A DNA stretch of 64,000 nt from Geobacter sp. SVR (GCF_016865365.1 NZ_AP024469.1:3254501-3318500); one strand, 5' to 3'; counted from the first letter of the stretch, positions 36,379 to 46,964 are shown. Notes: a model not told the origin generated them from the letters alone. Numbers and translations: made by a program.

Positions 36379-36819
36379 TTACGCGGCGTCCTCCGGCAGA
36401 TCGGAGTGCGCCCGTGATCCAGCGGCTTGACCTCTGGTGGCAACCGCCTCGGAAACCGCATTTTCCAACCAGGCCGTCGCTACCCTGGCGGTAGCGCCGA
36501 ACAGGATAGTTTTGATGAGACTTTGTTCCTGGGCCTTCCGCAACGGTTTTCTGGCAGACTTCACCAGGCGCTCCACCGGCGTGCTCTTCCTGAACAGGGC
36601 CGAGGCAAGCAGTCCGATTCCGGCCGCCGCACCAAGGGCCATGTAGGGGGAACGCCGTATGTAACTGCGCCATTCGAGCTTTTCCTGCAAACGCGTGCCG
36701 AGTTGGTCGACCGTCTCGGCGAGCATCTGCCGTTCGGTGACGATATCCAGCCTGATCTCGTCCGAACTGCGCCGGACCGGTAGTGCGCCGTGGGGGGTCA
36801 GACCCTCTCTTTCAGCCAT
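36379..36819 (-). CDS. DUF3618/YqjD-like membrane protein
   Basis: A 146-residue protein. I use the ATG at 36819, preceded by GGAGGG, which overlaps the YqjE-like gene by 22 bases. Residues 18-55 match the DUF3618 type (R-R-S-S-D-E-I-R-L-D-I, then TVDQLGTRLQEK), followed by a glycine-rich membrane segment YMALGAAAGIGLLASALF. The C-terminal half holds a second weak hydrophobic stretch (TILFGATARVATAWLENAV). It probably forms a membrane complex with its neighbours. Confidence 0.65.
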   Translation of the reverse strand: MAEREGLTPHGALPVRRSSDEIRLDIVTERQMLAETVDQLGTRLQEKLEWRSYIRRSPYMALGAAAGIGLLASALFRKSTPVERLVKSARKPLRKAQEQSLIKTILFGATARVATAWLENAVSEAVATRGQAAGSRAHSDLPEDAA

Positions 36820-37175
36820 TGCTTGCCCTCCTTGAGTGTCTGAATCGTCTTGCGCGGCTTCAGGCTTGTTTTTTTGAGGCGGGCAACGCCGGCCACGGCC
36901 AGAAGTCCCCCTGCCAGAGCGAGCGCCAGGCCGGTCACCAGCGCGGCCACACCCGGCGGCATGCGGGAAGCGAGGGCAAAGACCACGGCCAGGCAGAGGA
37001 TCAGAAAAGCGCAAAAACCGACCACCGCGCCTATGGCGATCAGGAGCGATCCGCCGGCAACGGCTGTCAGCGACTCGCGCGCTTCCTGCTTTGCCAGCTC
37101 GATTTCATCCCTCATCAGGGTGGCGGATTTGGTGGCCAGTTGCCCCAGCAATTCCCCCAGCGTTTCATTGGGCAT
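36798..37175 (-). CDS. YqjE-like protein of the phage-holin_3_6 family
   Basis: A 125-residue protein. An amphipathic start (GELLGQLATKSATLMRDEIELAKQEARES) is followed by two membrane helices (about 38-66 and 72-97) and a basic tail. This is the layout of the PF07332 family (YqjE in E. coli). In this chromosomal context, with YqjD-like genes on either side, a lysis role is unlikely; a stress-linked membrane role fits better. Confidence 0.75.
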   Translation of the reverse strand: MPNETLGELLGQLATKSATLMRDEIELAKQEARESLTAVAGGSLLIAIGAVVGFCAFLILCLAVVFALASRMPPGVAALVTGLALALAGGLLAVAGVARLKKTSLKPRKTIQTLKEGKQWLKERV

Positions 37176-37203
37176 GGGATACCCCCGTCGATGGATGGGT
37201 TCA

Positions 37204-37557
37204 CTATCTGCTGCGGCGCAGGATGACGCCGATAATCAGGCCGGCTGCCCCGGCCATCAATATGCTGCGCCCCGGGCTCTGCCTGACATAATCGCGGAAT
37301 TTCGCATCAGTGGCGGCATAGTCGAATGTACGCACGCATTCGGCCGATTTTTCCAACCACTCCGATGCCTGACCGGCATAATGGGAAACCTTGGGCTGCC
37401 CCTCCAGCTCCGCAGCCTTGCGGGCCAGCGTCTCCGCCGTACCGTGCAGCGTATCGGCAATGACATTCCTGATATTCTCGATACAGCACTTTACATCGGC
37501 GCATGCCTCCTGCGCTGTCCTGCCGGGATTGTTCGCAGCCAGATTCTCGGTTTCCAT
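37204..37557 (-). CDS. YqjD/ElaB-like (DUF883) membrane protein, first in operon
   Basis: A 117-residue product taken from the ATG at 37557, with GGAGGG upstream. The layout is a helical polar segment with Cys22 and Cys28-29 (ACADVKCCIENIRN), a coiled region, the signature YVRQSPGRSILMAGAAGLIIGVILRRSR, that is, one glycine-rich membrane helix and a basic end. It heads the four-gene unit with the YqjE-like, DUF3618-like and second DUF883-like genes, similar to E. coli yqjD-yqjE-yqjK. Confidence 0.75.
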   Translation of the reverse strand: METENLAANNPGRTAQEACADVKCCIENIRNVIADTLHGTAETLARKAAELEGQPKVSHYAGQASEWLEKSAECVRTFDYAATDAKFRDYVRQSPGRSILMAGAAGLIIGVILRRSR

Positions 37558-37854
37558 ATGTATCCCTCCGTGTCGTATATGGCCATGACGCATACGCTGG
37601 CGCCAGGTGCGGCTCGCCTCATCCCCAAGCAGCATTCATGCCGTTTGCCGCGCACCTTCCGGCTGCTTGATTTTCAACATCTTGAGCTGCTTATCGAAAC
37701 CGGCCCCTTCCGGAAACGGTAAATTTATTCACCCCAAGGGGAGCCCTGCCAGGAACAATCGCCGCAGAATCCGCGGCCATGCGCCTGCCGCTCCCCCTCC
37801 ATTTTTTTGCCCGCGGCAATTTTTTTGCGGTCCCGCCTGTAACCGCACATCAAC

Positions 37855-38358
37855 CTACATCCCGATCAATTTAAGCGTTTCGCGCAGGAAATCAGGCAGA
37901 TCAGCAGGCTCACGGGAGGTCACCAGGTTGCCGTCCACCACCACCGGGCTGTCCTCATACTGCACGCCCGCCTCGCGCAGCTCGCCGGCTACCTCCTTGT
38001 AACAGGTTGCCCGGCGCCCCCGGATGACACCGGCGCTGATCAGGATCTGTGGACCGTGACATATGGCGGCGACCGGCTTTTTCCGTTCGAAGAAACTCCT
38101 GGCGATCTCCAGTGCCTTGGGTTCCTGACGGACTTTCTGCGGCGCCTTGCCCCCCGGCAGCACCAGCAGGCCGTATTCGTCCGGGTTGACACTGTCCAGC
38201 GCCCTGTTCACGCTTATCTCGTAGCCATGTTTGCCCTTGATGGCACCTGACTGGGCCGAAGCGACATCTATGTCGAGACCGGCTTCCTTCAACCGGTAGA
38301 ACGGCACCAGCAGCTCCAGATCTTCGAAACCGTCCGCGCTGATGAACAATGCCTTCAT
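37855..38358 (-). CDS. DJ-1/PfpI family protein (YhbO-like)
   Basis: A 167-residue stress protein. I use the ATG at 38358 with GGAGAAAC upstream. The nucleophile elbow AICHGPQILISAG with the reactive Cys, the VLPGGKAPQKVRQ turn and the GFEDLELLVPFYRLKEAG start are all present. Members act in defence against glycation, or as peptidase-like or deglycase-type enzymes; the precise reaction is debated. It has its own strong promoter about 260 bases upstream and therefore a long leader. Confidence 0.9.
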   Translation of the reverse strand: MKALFISADGFEDLELLVPFYRLKEAGLDIDVASAQSGAIKGKHGYEISVNRALDSVNPDEYGLLVLPGGKAPQKVRQEPKALEIARSFFERKKPVAAICHGPQILISAGVIRGRRATCYKEVAGELREAGVQYEDSPVVVDGNLVTSREPADLPDFLRETLKLIGM

Positions 38359-38614
38359 ATAGTTTCTCCTCTCTGCGCCGGAATTGACGGCAGCCGCCAG
38401 ATGCCGGCACCTGCAGCCGATCTTCGGGCAGGGTCCGCCCATGATGGCTGAAAATGCTGACGCCCTAATACCCGGGGCGGGATGAGCCGGTGGCCGCACG
38501 GCAGGTGCAGCAGTTGTATACCGGGGAGTCCGCTGCAGAAGCGCTCCATGCGCCGGAAGGACTGTCGTCGCGGCACGCTGTCATGGAGGCGTCGCTGATT
38601 CGGTACTTATTTCA

Positions 38615-38642
38615 AGTATAAAACCGGGCGATGAGGTGTCAA
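38615..38642 (-). promoter_or_regulatory. Strong sigma-70 promoter of the PfpI gene
   Basis: On the minus strand TTGACA (38642-38637) and TATACT (38620-38615) are separated by 16 bases. The start codon lies about 250 bases downstream. Confidence 0.65.
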
Positions 38643-38674
38643 CGCCGCCTCCTGCCGCGCCGGGACCGGCCTGC

Positions 38675-38702
38675 TTGCAAAAACGACTCCCCCTTTTATA
38701 CT
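38675..38702 (+). promoter_or_regulatory. Promoter of the sigma-54 activator gene
   Basis: TTGCAA and TATACT with a 16-base spacer. It is divergent from the PfpI promoter, the two -35 boxes being about 30 bases apart. Confidence 0.55.
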
Positions 38703-38783
38703 TAAACATGTCCAAAACGTGTGTTACAGCCGCTCAGCGCACCTCCGGCAACCGGCAGCGGCAGACCAGGCGGAGACGACCAG

Positions 38784-40484
<1,701 letters not shown>

Positions 40485-40584
40485 TGCCCTTCCTCTCCGG
40501 CAGGAGACGATCGATAGCTGCACGAACAAGAGGCACGCTTAACCGACGCATCAGGCTCCGCTGCTCGTCGCAGGAGCCGTTATC

Positions 40585-42063
40585 ATGAACATACTGCTGA
40601 TATATCCGCGCTATCCCGATTCTTTCTGGAGCTTCAGGCACGCCATGAGATTCATCGGCCGCAAGGCCAGCTTCCCCCCTCTCGGGCTGCTGACGGTGGC
40701 GGCCATGCTTCCGCAATCCTGGCAAAAACGGCTCGTGGATCTGAATGTGCGTCCCCTGACCGACCAGGACCTCGCCTGGGCCGACTGCGTATTCATCAGC
40801 GCCATGACGATACAGCGGGGCTCGGCCCGGGAAGTGATCGCCCGCTGCCGGGAGCTGGGGATCAGAACCGTGGCCGGCGGACCGCTGTTCACCACCTTCC
40901 ACCAGGATTTCCCCGAGGTGGACCACCTGGTGCTGGGAGAGGGTGAGATCACGCTGCCCCTGTTCCTGCGGGACCTGGAGCTGGGGCGGCCGCAACGCCT
41001 GTATGAGGCCGAGCAGCGGGCTCACCTGCGCGACAGCCCGACTCCCCTGTGGGAACTGATCGATCCCCGTTCCTACGCGGCCATGAATATCCAGTATTCG
41101 CGGGGATGCCCCTTTGACTGCGAGTTCTGCGACATCACGGTCCTGTTCGGACGCAAGCCGCGCACCAAACCGCTCGGCCAGCTGATCGCCGAACTCGACA
41201 GCCTGTACCGCCTGGGGTGGCGCGGGGCGGTTTTCTTCGTGGACGACAATTTCATCGGCGACCGCCGGAAATTGAAAGAGGAGGTCCTGCCGGTGCTGAT
41301 CGAGTGGATGGAAGCCAGGAAGCATCCTTTTTACTTTTACACCGAGGCCTCCATCGACCTGGCCGACGACGACCGCCTGATGGAGCAGATGGTCAGGGCC
41401 GGCTTCGAAGAGGTCTTCATCGGCATCGAGACACCTCACGAAGAGGGGTTGGCCGAGACCGGCAAGATGCAGAACATAAACCGCAATCTGCTGGTTTCGG
41501 TCAGGCGGATCCAGCGGGCAGGCCTGCAGGTGCACGGCGGTTTCATCGTCGGCTTCGACAGCGACACGCCGGCGATCTTCGGCACGCAGATGCGTTTCAT
41601 CCAGGAGAGCGGCATCGTCACCGCCATGGTGGGGGTGCTGTCAGCCATGCGCGGAACGCGGCTCCACCAGCGCCTGGAGCGCGAAGGGCGGCTCCTGGGA
41701 GAGGCATCGGGCAGCAATACCTCCGTTGACCTCAACTTCGTCCCCCGCATGGACAGCGAACTGCTGATCAGCGGCTACCGCGAAATCCTGTCTTTCATCT
41801 ACGCCCCCCGGGAGTACTATCAGCGGGTGATGCACCTGCTCCGGGAGTACCGCCCCCGTGCCAAGGCCCGCTTCCACCTGCAGCCCGGCTATGTGGGCGC
41901 TCTGGTCAAATCGATGCTGTTCCTGGGGGTGATCGGCAGGGAGCGCCTGCATTACTGGAAGCTCTTCATCTGGACCCTTCTCCGCAAACCGCGGCTGTTC
42001 CCCCTGGCCATCACCTACGCCATCTACGGCTTCCACTTCAGGAAGGTTTCGGAAAAGATCTGA
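40585..42063 (+). CDS. B12-binding radical SAM protein with DUF4070-like end
   Basis: A 492-residue enzyme. A cobalamin-binding fold is at 1-140, without the canonical DxHxxG motif. The radical SAM core has the 4Fe-4S motif C175-x3-C179-x2-C182 (RGCPFDCEFC) and further VDDNF, EASIDLADD and IGIETP. The C-terminal 130 residues resemble DUF4070, including a hydrophobic basic helix pair (KLFIWTLLRKPRLFPLAITYAIYGFHF) that may bind the membrane. Such enzymes often methylate or couple unreactive carbons in lipids. The next genes encode an acyltransferase and another such enzyme. Confidence 0.88.
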   Translation: MNILLIYPRYPDSFWSFRHAMRFIGRKASFPPLGLLTVAAMLPQSWQKRLVDLNVRPLTDQDLAWADCVFISAMTIQRGSAREVIARCRELGIRTVAGGPLFTTFHQDFPEVDHLVLGEGEITLPLFLRDLELGRPQRLYEAEQRAHLRDSPTPLWELIDPRSYAAMNIQYSRGCPFDCEFCDITVLFGRKPRTKPLGQLIAELDSLYRLGWRGAVFFVDDNFIGDRRKLKEEVLPVLIEWMEARKHPFYFYTEASIDLADDDRLMEQMVRAGFEEVFIGIETPHEEGLAETGKMQNINRNLLVSVRRIQRAGLQVHGGFIVGFDSDTPAIFGTQMRFIQESGIVTAMVGVLSAMRGTRLHQRLEREGRLLGEASGSNTSVDLNFVPRMDSELLISGYREILSFIYAPREYYQRVMHLLREYRPRAKARFHLQPGYVGALVKSMLFLGVIGRERLHYWKLFIWTLLRKPRLFPLAITYAIYGFHFRKVSEKI

Positions 42064-42085
42064 TCCAAGGAACGGACACCGGAAT

Positions 42086-42265
42086 GGATCCGGAACGGTG
42101 ATGCCTCCCTGCCGGAGCGCCTGAAAGGCCTCTGCCCTTGCATCGCTGCGGTTTGGAGCATTTCGACGGAGGGCCGGCAGATGCAGCGGCCGCAGCATCC
42201 TGGCGACGTTGGGGCCCCGGCTTCTTTCAGACACTCCGACAGTCCGGCATCACCGTTCCGGATCC
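42086..42265. repeat. Dispersed 180-bp element with 20-bp perfect terminal inverted repeats (copy B)
   Basis: The left end GGATCCGGAACGGTGATGCC is the exact complement of the right end. The interior, read on the minus strand, matches copy A: TGAAAGAAGCCGGGGCCCC, AACGTCGCC, GGCCCTCCGTCGAAATGCTC and GCAAGGGCAGAGGCCTTTC. It lies in a 302-bp gap between radical SAM and acyltransferase genes. Confidence 0.8.
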
Positions 42266-42365
42266 CCACTATTGACGCGCAACCGCACCTTGTGCCGTAA
42301 GGCTTGATTTCGCCCTCAATTACCGGCAAAGTAGGCGACCAACCGACAAGGCACGAGGAGACACC

Positions 42366-43265
42366 GTGGCGCTCTACAGCAGCATCAATCTGTTCTTCAT
42401 CTCACTCTTCACCAGACTGGTGCCGCGCTGCCTTCACGCCCCCTTCGCCCTCTTCACCGGCGGGCTGTTCTACCTGCTGAAACGGGAACAACGACGGGGA
42501 GTCAGGGCCAACCTGCGGGTGGTGACCGGGCAGGAACGGGTCGAACTCCTGGTGCTGAAAACCTTCTACAAATTCGCCCGCAACTGGACCGACATCATGC
42601 TGACCATGCGGCTACGGGGGGAACGGCTGTTCTCCCTGATCGGCCGGACCTCGGACGACCGGCCGCTGGTGGAGGCGCTGGCCCGCGGCAACGGCGCCAT
42701 CCTGTGCGCCCCCCACCTCGGCAACTGGGAACTGGGGGGGCTGGGGCTGGCGGATCGCGGCTATCCGATCAACGTGCTCACCTTCCGCGAGCCGGATGAG
42801 AAGGTCAATGCCCAGCGGGAGCTGCTGCGCCGCGAACGGGGCATCCGCTTCATCTACGTGGATCGCGACGACACCTCGCCCCTGGCCATCATCGAAGCGG
42901 TCAACGCCCTGCGCCGCAACGAGGTGCTGGCGATCCTGGGGGACCGGGACGGTTCCTCGCACACCCGCACCATGGAATTTTTCGGCCGTCCCACCCCCAT
43001 TCCCCTGGGAGCGTCCTACCTGGCCCTGGCCAGCGGGGCGCCGGTCATCCCGGTCTTCGTGCTGCTGGAAGGGGGGCGCTACGCCACCATCATGGAGAAA
43101 GCGATCAGCTTCGGCAACGGCTCCGGCCGGGACGAAGCCATCCGCACCGGTATGGAGCGGCTGCTGCGGGTGTTCGAAGACTACATCCGGCGCTATCCCG
43201 ACCAGTGGTACAACTTTTTCGATTACTGGGGCAAACAGGCCGCGAACGGGAGGAAAACCGAATGA
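42366..43265 (+). CDS. LpxL/HtrB-type lipid acyltransferase
   Basis: A 299-residue membrane-anchored acyltransferase starting with GTG after GAGGAGACACC. An N-terminal hydrophobic helix (about 5-40) and the H117LGNWE122 catalytic motif are clear, followed by GDRDGSS and the FFGRPTPIPLGASYLALASGAPVIPVFV segment of the LpxL family. The family transfers late acyl chains to lipid A or acylates other lipids. The downstream radical SAM gene starts inside its stop codon, so the pair probably acts on the same lipid. Confidence 0.88.
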   Translation: MALYSSINLFFISLFTRLVPRCLHAPFALFTGGLFYLLKREQRRGVRANLRVVTGQERVELLVLKTFYKFARNWTDIMLTMRLRGERLFSLIGRTSDDRPLVEALARGNGAILCAPHLGNWELGGLGLADRGYPINVLTFREPDEKVNAQRELLRRERGIRFIYVDRDDTSPLAIIEAVNALRRNEVLAILGDRDGSSHTRTMEFFGRPTPIPLGASYLALASGAPVIPVFVLLEGGRYATIMEKAISFGNGSGRDEAIRTGMERLLRVFEDYIRRYPDQWYNFFDYWGKQAANGRKTE

Positions 43266-44566
43266 AACCGACCGCCGCTCCCGGGCAGGCCGCCCCCCGC
43301 TTGCTCCTGATCTATCCCGCCACCCACCGGCTCGGCTGGGAACGGCACTTCCAACTGCCCAATCACTCCCTGCAGCAGGTCGCCGCGGCAACGCCCCCTC
43401 CCTGGCAGGTAACCCTGATCGACGAACTGCAGGACGAGATCCCCTTCGGCACCGGGTACGACCTGGTCGGCATCACCTCCATGACCCACCAGGCTGCCCG
43501 GGCCTACCGGATCGCCGACCGTTTCCGGTCCCTGGGAGTGCCGGTCATCCTGGGGGGCATGCATCCCACCGTACTGCCCGAGGAGGCCCTGGAACATGCC
43601 GATGCGGTGGTGATCGGCGAAGCGGAGCCGGTCATGGCCACCCTGCTGGAGGATTTTCTGGCCGGTCGCCTAGCCCCCTTCTACCGCTCGACGCTTCCGG
43701 CCGGGGACCTGCTCTCGGTCCCCTGGGCCCGCCGCGACATCCTGGAGGGCAAACGCTACCTGACCACGCAGACCATCCAGGCCACCCGCGGCTGCCCCTA
43801 CAACTGCGACTTCTGCACCGTTACCCCCTATTTCGGCAACCGCTTCCGCTACCGCGACCCGGCCGACATTCTGGCCCAGATCCGCTCCTTCCCGCGCAAG
43901 CTGGTGGTGTTCCTGGACGACAATCTGCTGGGGGACCCGCACCGGGCGCGGCCGATCCTGGAAGGGATGGCCGACATGGACATCCGCTGGGGCTCCCAGA
44001 CCAGCCTGCGCTTTGCCGAGGACCCGGAGCTGCTCAGGCTGGTGGCCCGCTCCGGCTGCATCGGCCTGTTCGTGGGGATCGAGTCCATCACCGGCGCCTA
44101 TGCCCGCATCGCCAAATCGTCGGGCCGCTCCAACCAGACCGACCTGATCAAGCGGGTCTGCGATGCCGGCATAATGCTGGAGGCATCCTTTGTCTTCGGC
44201 TTCGACGACCACGACCGGAGCGTTTTCGAGCGGACCCTGGCCTTTGTCAGGGACTGTTCCCCCTGCGTGCCGACCTTCAACCTGCTGACCCCCTATCCCG
44301 GTACCGCGGTCTTCCGGCAGTTCGAGGAACAGGGACGCCTGCTGCACCGCGACTGGAGCCGCTACAATCATGCAGAAGTGGTCTTCCACCCCCGCCTGAT
44401 GTCTCCGGAACAGCTCAAGGCAGGCTGGCAGGAGGCACGCCGGGAGGCATACCGCTGGCCGCCCATTCTCGACCGGGTCTGGAAATCTCCCGGCAGCCGC
44501 CTCACCCGCCTGGCCTACAACGTCCTGCGTAAAGGGCCGAACAGCCGTTCCGGGGCGGCATCCTGA
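43262..44566 (+). CDS. B12-binding radical SAM protein coupled to the acyltransferase
   Basis: A 434-residue enzyme. The B12-binding fold is at about 10-135 (LLLIYPATH, GITSMTHQAARAYRIAD, VILGGMHPTVLPEEA). The radical SAM motif is RGCPYNCDFC with C178, C182, C185, followed by VFLDDNLLGD and FVGIESI. The C-terminus is short and basic. Its ATG overlaps the stop of the LpxL-type gene (ATGA), giving tight coupling. It is similar in plan to the enzyme at 40585 but lacks its long C-terminal extension. Lipid-chain modification is inferred from context. Confidence 0.88.
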   Translation: MKPTAAPGQAAPRLLLIYPATHRLGWERHFQLPNHSLQQVAAATPPPWQVTLIDELQDEIPFGTGYDLVGITSMTHQAARAYRIADRFRSLGVPVILGGMHPTVLPEEALEHADAVVIGEAEPVMATLLEDFLAGRLAPFYRSTLPAGDLLSVPWARRDILEGKRYLTTQTIQATRGCPYNCDFCTVTPYFGNRFRYRDPADILAQIRSFPRKLVVFLDDNLLGDPHRARPILEGMADMDIRWGSQTSLRFAEDPELLRLVARSGCIGLFVGIESITGAYARIAKSSGRSNQTDLIKRVCDAGIMLEASFVFGFDDHDRSVFERTLAFVRDCSPCVPTFNLLTPYPGTAVFRQFEEQGRLLHRDWSRYNHAEVVFHPRLMSPEQLKAGWQEARREAYRWPPILDRVWKSPGSRLTRLAYNVLRKGPNSRSGAAS

Positions 44567-44930
44567 ACAGCCCGCTCCCCCGGCTGCCGAGGACCCGGGT
44601 GAAGACCGGCCGCCGGCTTACCACCGTTGCGCGGAAAAGTACGGGTTACCCGTCGCATGCAACGGTTCCGTTAAATACGGCGCCCCCCGTGGCGGGTTCC
44701 CGGTACTGCGGGCGGGATGCCTTCCCGGCTGCTCCCGAATTGCCGCGGTTTGCGGCGCATTGCCCGTCCGTCCTCCGCTGGCACGCACTTTGAAAACAAG
44801 GGAGCAGGGGGAGTTGTCCGGCAGCGGCCGACAGCCCGAACAGGGATCACGGAGGACAATAAGTTTTCGTTTATATTGAGGTTGTGGTACAAGCTATCGT
44901 GTGGACAAACCCAAAAAGGAGGACTCGATC
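44567..44930 (+). other. Intergenic region with a sigma-54-like site
   Basis: No gene is visible in these 364 bases. The GC-rich first 200 bases hold no clear terminator. The part near 44,779 carries a possible sigma-54 promoter and the last 60 bases are AT-rich before the ribosome site. Confidence 0.4.
44779..44794 (+). promoter_or_regulatory. Sigma-54-like promoter for the small barrel gene
   Basis: TGGCACG, four bases, TTGAA: the -24 element is perfect and the -12 element has GA in place of the usual GC. It lies about 150 bases before the start at 44931. Confidence 0.4.
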
Positions 44931-45527
44931 ATGAAAAAGCTTATTGCACTGGCCGGCCTGGCGGCACTCCTGTCCATATCAGCCGGTACAGCCACGGCTG
45001 ACAGCATCAGGGGAAAACTCGCACTGACCGGTAAAATCGGTATAATCAACCCCGGCGACAGCGATGTGGCGGACTTCAGGGTCGAGCCGGATATCGGCCT
45101 GATCGGCGGCGGCGGTTTACTGTACGGCATCGATGACTATTGGGCGGCAGAATTCGATATCACCCGCGCGACCTACGGGTCCGAGACACCCAGCCATAGA
45201 GATACGGGCGATTTCGGCATCACCAACATCTCCTTCGGCGGGCAATACCGTTTCCATCTGCCCCAGAACCCCAAACTGGTGCCGTACGCCGGAGCGGGCC
45301 TCGACATCCTGCTCAACAGCTACGACCACGGCGACGTCGACACGGTGGTGGGTGTCCATGCCAGCGGCGGTGTGGATTACTTCTTTTACAAGCAACTGGC
45401 CCTGACCGCGGAGATCAAAGGGGTGCTGGCACCGGATGCCGATATCAAAAACAGCGGTGGAAAAATCGGAAACTTCAATCCATCCAGCTTCTCCTCGACC
45501 GTGGGGGTTCGCTTTTTCTTCTTCTGA
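44931..45527 (+). CDS. OmpW-like small outer-membrane barrel protein
   Basis: A 198-residue protein starting after AAAGGAGG. A signal peptide (MKKLIALAGLAALLSISAGTATA) is followed by alternating beta strands, with RGKLALTGKIGIINPGDSD at the start, then WAAEFDITRATYG, GGQYRFHLPQ, VPYAGAGLDILL and the terminal strand ending VGVRFFFF, which has the C-terminal Phe used by the BAM complex. Eight strands are plausible, as in OmpW/OmpX. Such barrels may pass hydrophobic compounds. The ligand is unknown. Confidence 0.78.
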   Translation: MKKLIALAGLAALLSISAGTATADSIRGKLALTGKIGIINPGDSDVADFRVEPDIGLIGGGGLLYGIDDYWAAEFDITRATYGSETPSHRDTGDFGITNISFGGQYRFHLPQNPKLVPYAGAGLDILLNSYDHGDVDTVVGVHASGGVDYFFYKQLALTAEIKGVLAPDADIKNSGGKIGNFNPSSFSSTVGVRFFFF

Positions 45528-45675
45528 CACGCGCCCGCAGCACCGGAGCGCCGTAACGGAACGTCGGAGCTGACCGCCGCCCATGCCGGAATCTGCCGGC
45601 AGCGACGGTCGCCTCCGTTGTTCTGTCTCATAGTCCCGGAAGCGCGTGATAACGCCGGGCTTCCGGCAACAACAT

Positions 45676-45715
45676 GCAGGCAGGGTTCCCGAAGCCCGCC
45701 TGTATGCGCTTTTTT
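45676..45715 (+). terminator. Probable terminator after the barrel gene
   Basis: GCAGGC-A-GGG pairs with CCC-GCCTGT with one bulge; T6 follows after seven bases. The remaining parts of this 311-bp gap show no gene. Confidence 0.5.
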
Positions 45716-45838
45716 ATTCAGGCAGCCTTCCCGGAGAATTCCGGGCAGTGAAGGCCCGGGGCAGAAGCCGCTCGGGCCTGCACGGCATGTGGCGCCGCCC
45801 ATTCGGGAATCCATTGAAACAGGGGGGACAAGAATCCG

Positions 45839-46912
45839 ATGGACAAGAAGATTTACCTGAGCATCGTCGCGGCTCTCGCAACCGCAGCCGCGGTCTGGCT
45901 GCTGGCCCTTCTGGCCGAACCGATCGCGCTGCCGCTGGCCTGGGCCCTGATCATCGGCATCGCCACCCTGCCGCATCACGAGCGGCTGGTACGAAGATTC
46001 CCCGACCGGCCCGGCCGGGCAGCCGGGCTGATGGTGCTGGCAGTGACGGTCTGCTTCATCCTGCCGGTGGCGGGCCTGGCGGTCGCCATTGCCCAGAACG
46101 CCCCCCAATGGTTCCACGAGGCCCAGGGGCTGGTACGGTCGTTCGCGGAGGACGGGAGTGCCACGCTTAGCCGCATCCCCTATTTCAACAAGTTTGCCGG
46201 ACTGGCCGACAGGGCCGGCGTCGATCTGGCGGGCTATGCCCAGAAGTTCGCCGGAGCGGCCTCGGGCCTGATCATCCAGGCAGCCACCAATACCGCCAAA
46301 GGGCTGGCGCAGCTGATGTTCATCCTGGTACTGGCGCTGTTCATCCTGTTTTTCATCTATCGCGACGGCGAACGCATGGTCTCCCGGGGACTTGAACGCT
46401 TTGCCGGCGACCGCCCCCGCATCCGCCGCTACCTTTCCGGGATACGCTCGACCATCACGGCCGTCACGGTCGGCACGATCTACACCTGTATCGCCCAGGG
46501 CATCACCGCCGGTGTCGGCTACTTTTTCGCCGGCGTCCCCGCCGCGGTCCTGTGGGGGGCCCTGACCGCCCTGGCCGCGCTGGTGCCGGTGGTGGGCACC
46601 GCCATCATCTGGGTGCCGCTGGTGATCTTCGTGGCCCTGCAGGGCACCTACCTCAAAGCGGGACTGCTCGCCCTGTGGTGCATCCTGTTCGTCGGCCTGG
46701 CCGACAACGCCATACGGCCGCTGGCCGTGGGCGCCCAGGCGGATATCCCCGTTGCGGCGATCGTGCTGGGTGCGATCTGCGGGGTGACCGCCATGGGGGT
46801 GCTGGGGCTGATTCTCGGGCCGGTGGTGTTCGCCTCCCTGATCACCTTCTGGCACGAGATCACCGAACAGCCGCTGGAACAACCGGAAAACAGCACATCC
46901 CGCCCGGAATGA
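45839..46912 (+). CDS. AI-2E family transporter (PerM/YdiK-like permease)
   Basis: A 357-residue inner-membrane protein with about eight helices. Family marks are the paired helices near the start (AAAVWLLALLAEPIALPLAWALIIGIATLPHHERLVRR), a large soluble-looking loop at 95-150, FILFFIYRDGERM, the VGTIYTCIAQGITAGVGYFFAGVPAAVLWG block and the late LGAICGVTAMGVLGLILGPVV. Members have been linked to AI-2 export, Na/H exchange and more; no substrate can be read. It precedes the TamA-TamB genes by 50 bases. Confidence 0.88.
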   Translation: MDKKIYLSIVAALATAAAVWLLALLAEPIALPLAWALIIGIATLPHHERLVRRFPDRPGRAAGLMVLAVTVCFILPVAGLAVAIAQNAPQWFHEAQGLVRSFAEDGSATLSRIPYFNKFAGLADRAGVDLAGYAQKFAGAASGLIIQAATNTAKGLAQLMFILVLALFILFFIYRDGERMVSRGLERFAGDRPRIRRYLSGIRSTITAVTVGTIYTCIAQGITAGVGYFFAGVPAAVLWGALTALAALVPVVGTAIIWVPLVIFVALQGTYLKAGLLALWCILFVGLADNAIRPLAVGAQADIPVAAIVLGAICGVTAMGVLGLILGPVVFASLITFWHEITEQPLEQPENSTSRPE

Positions 46913-46964
46913 TTCCTTAACCCCCATGAGGCGCAACCATGCCTGATCGAACCCTGCATCCGTG

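Noticed and set aside
36798-37175. Phage holin interpretation of the PF07332-type gene
   Set aside because: It sits in a chromosomal YqjD/YqjE-like operon, far from the prophage and without endolysin.
42796-44532. 578-residue plus-strand frame across acyltransferase and radical SAM genes
   Set aside because: Arg/Pro/Thr-rich shadow frame spanning the boundary of two real genes that overlap by ATGA.
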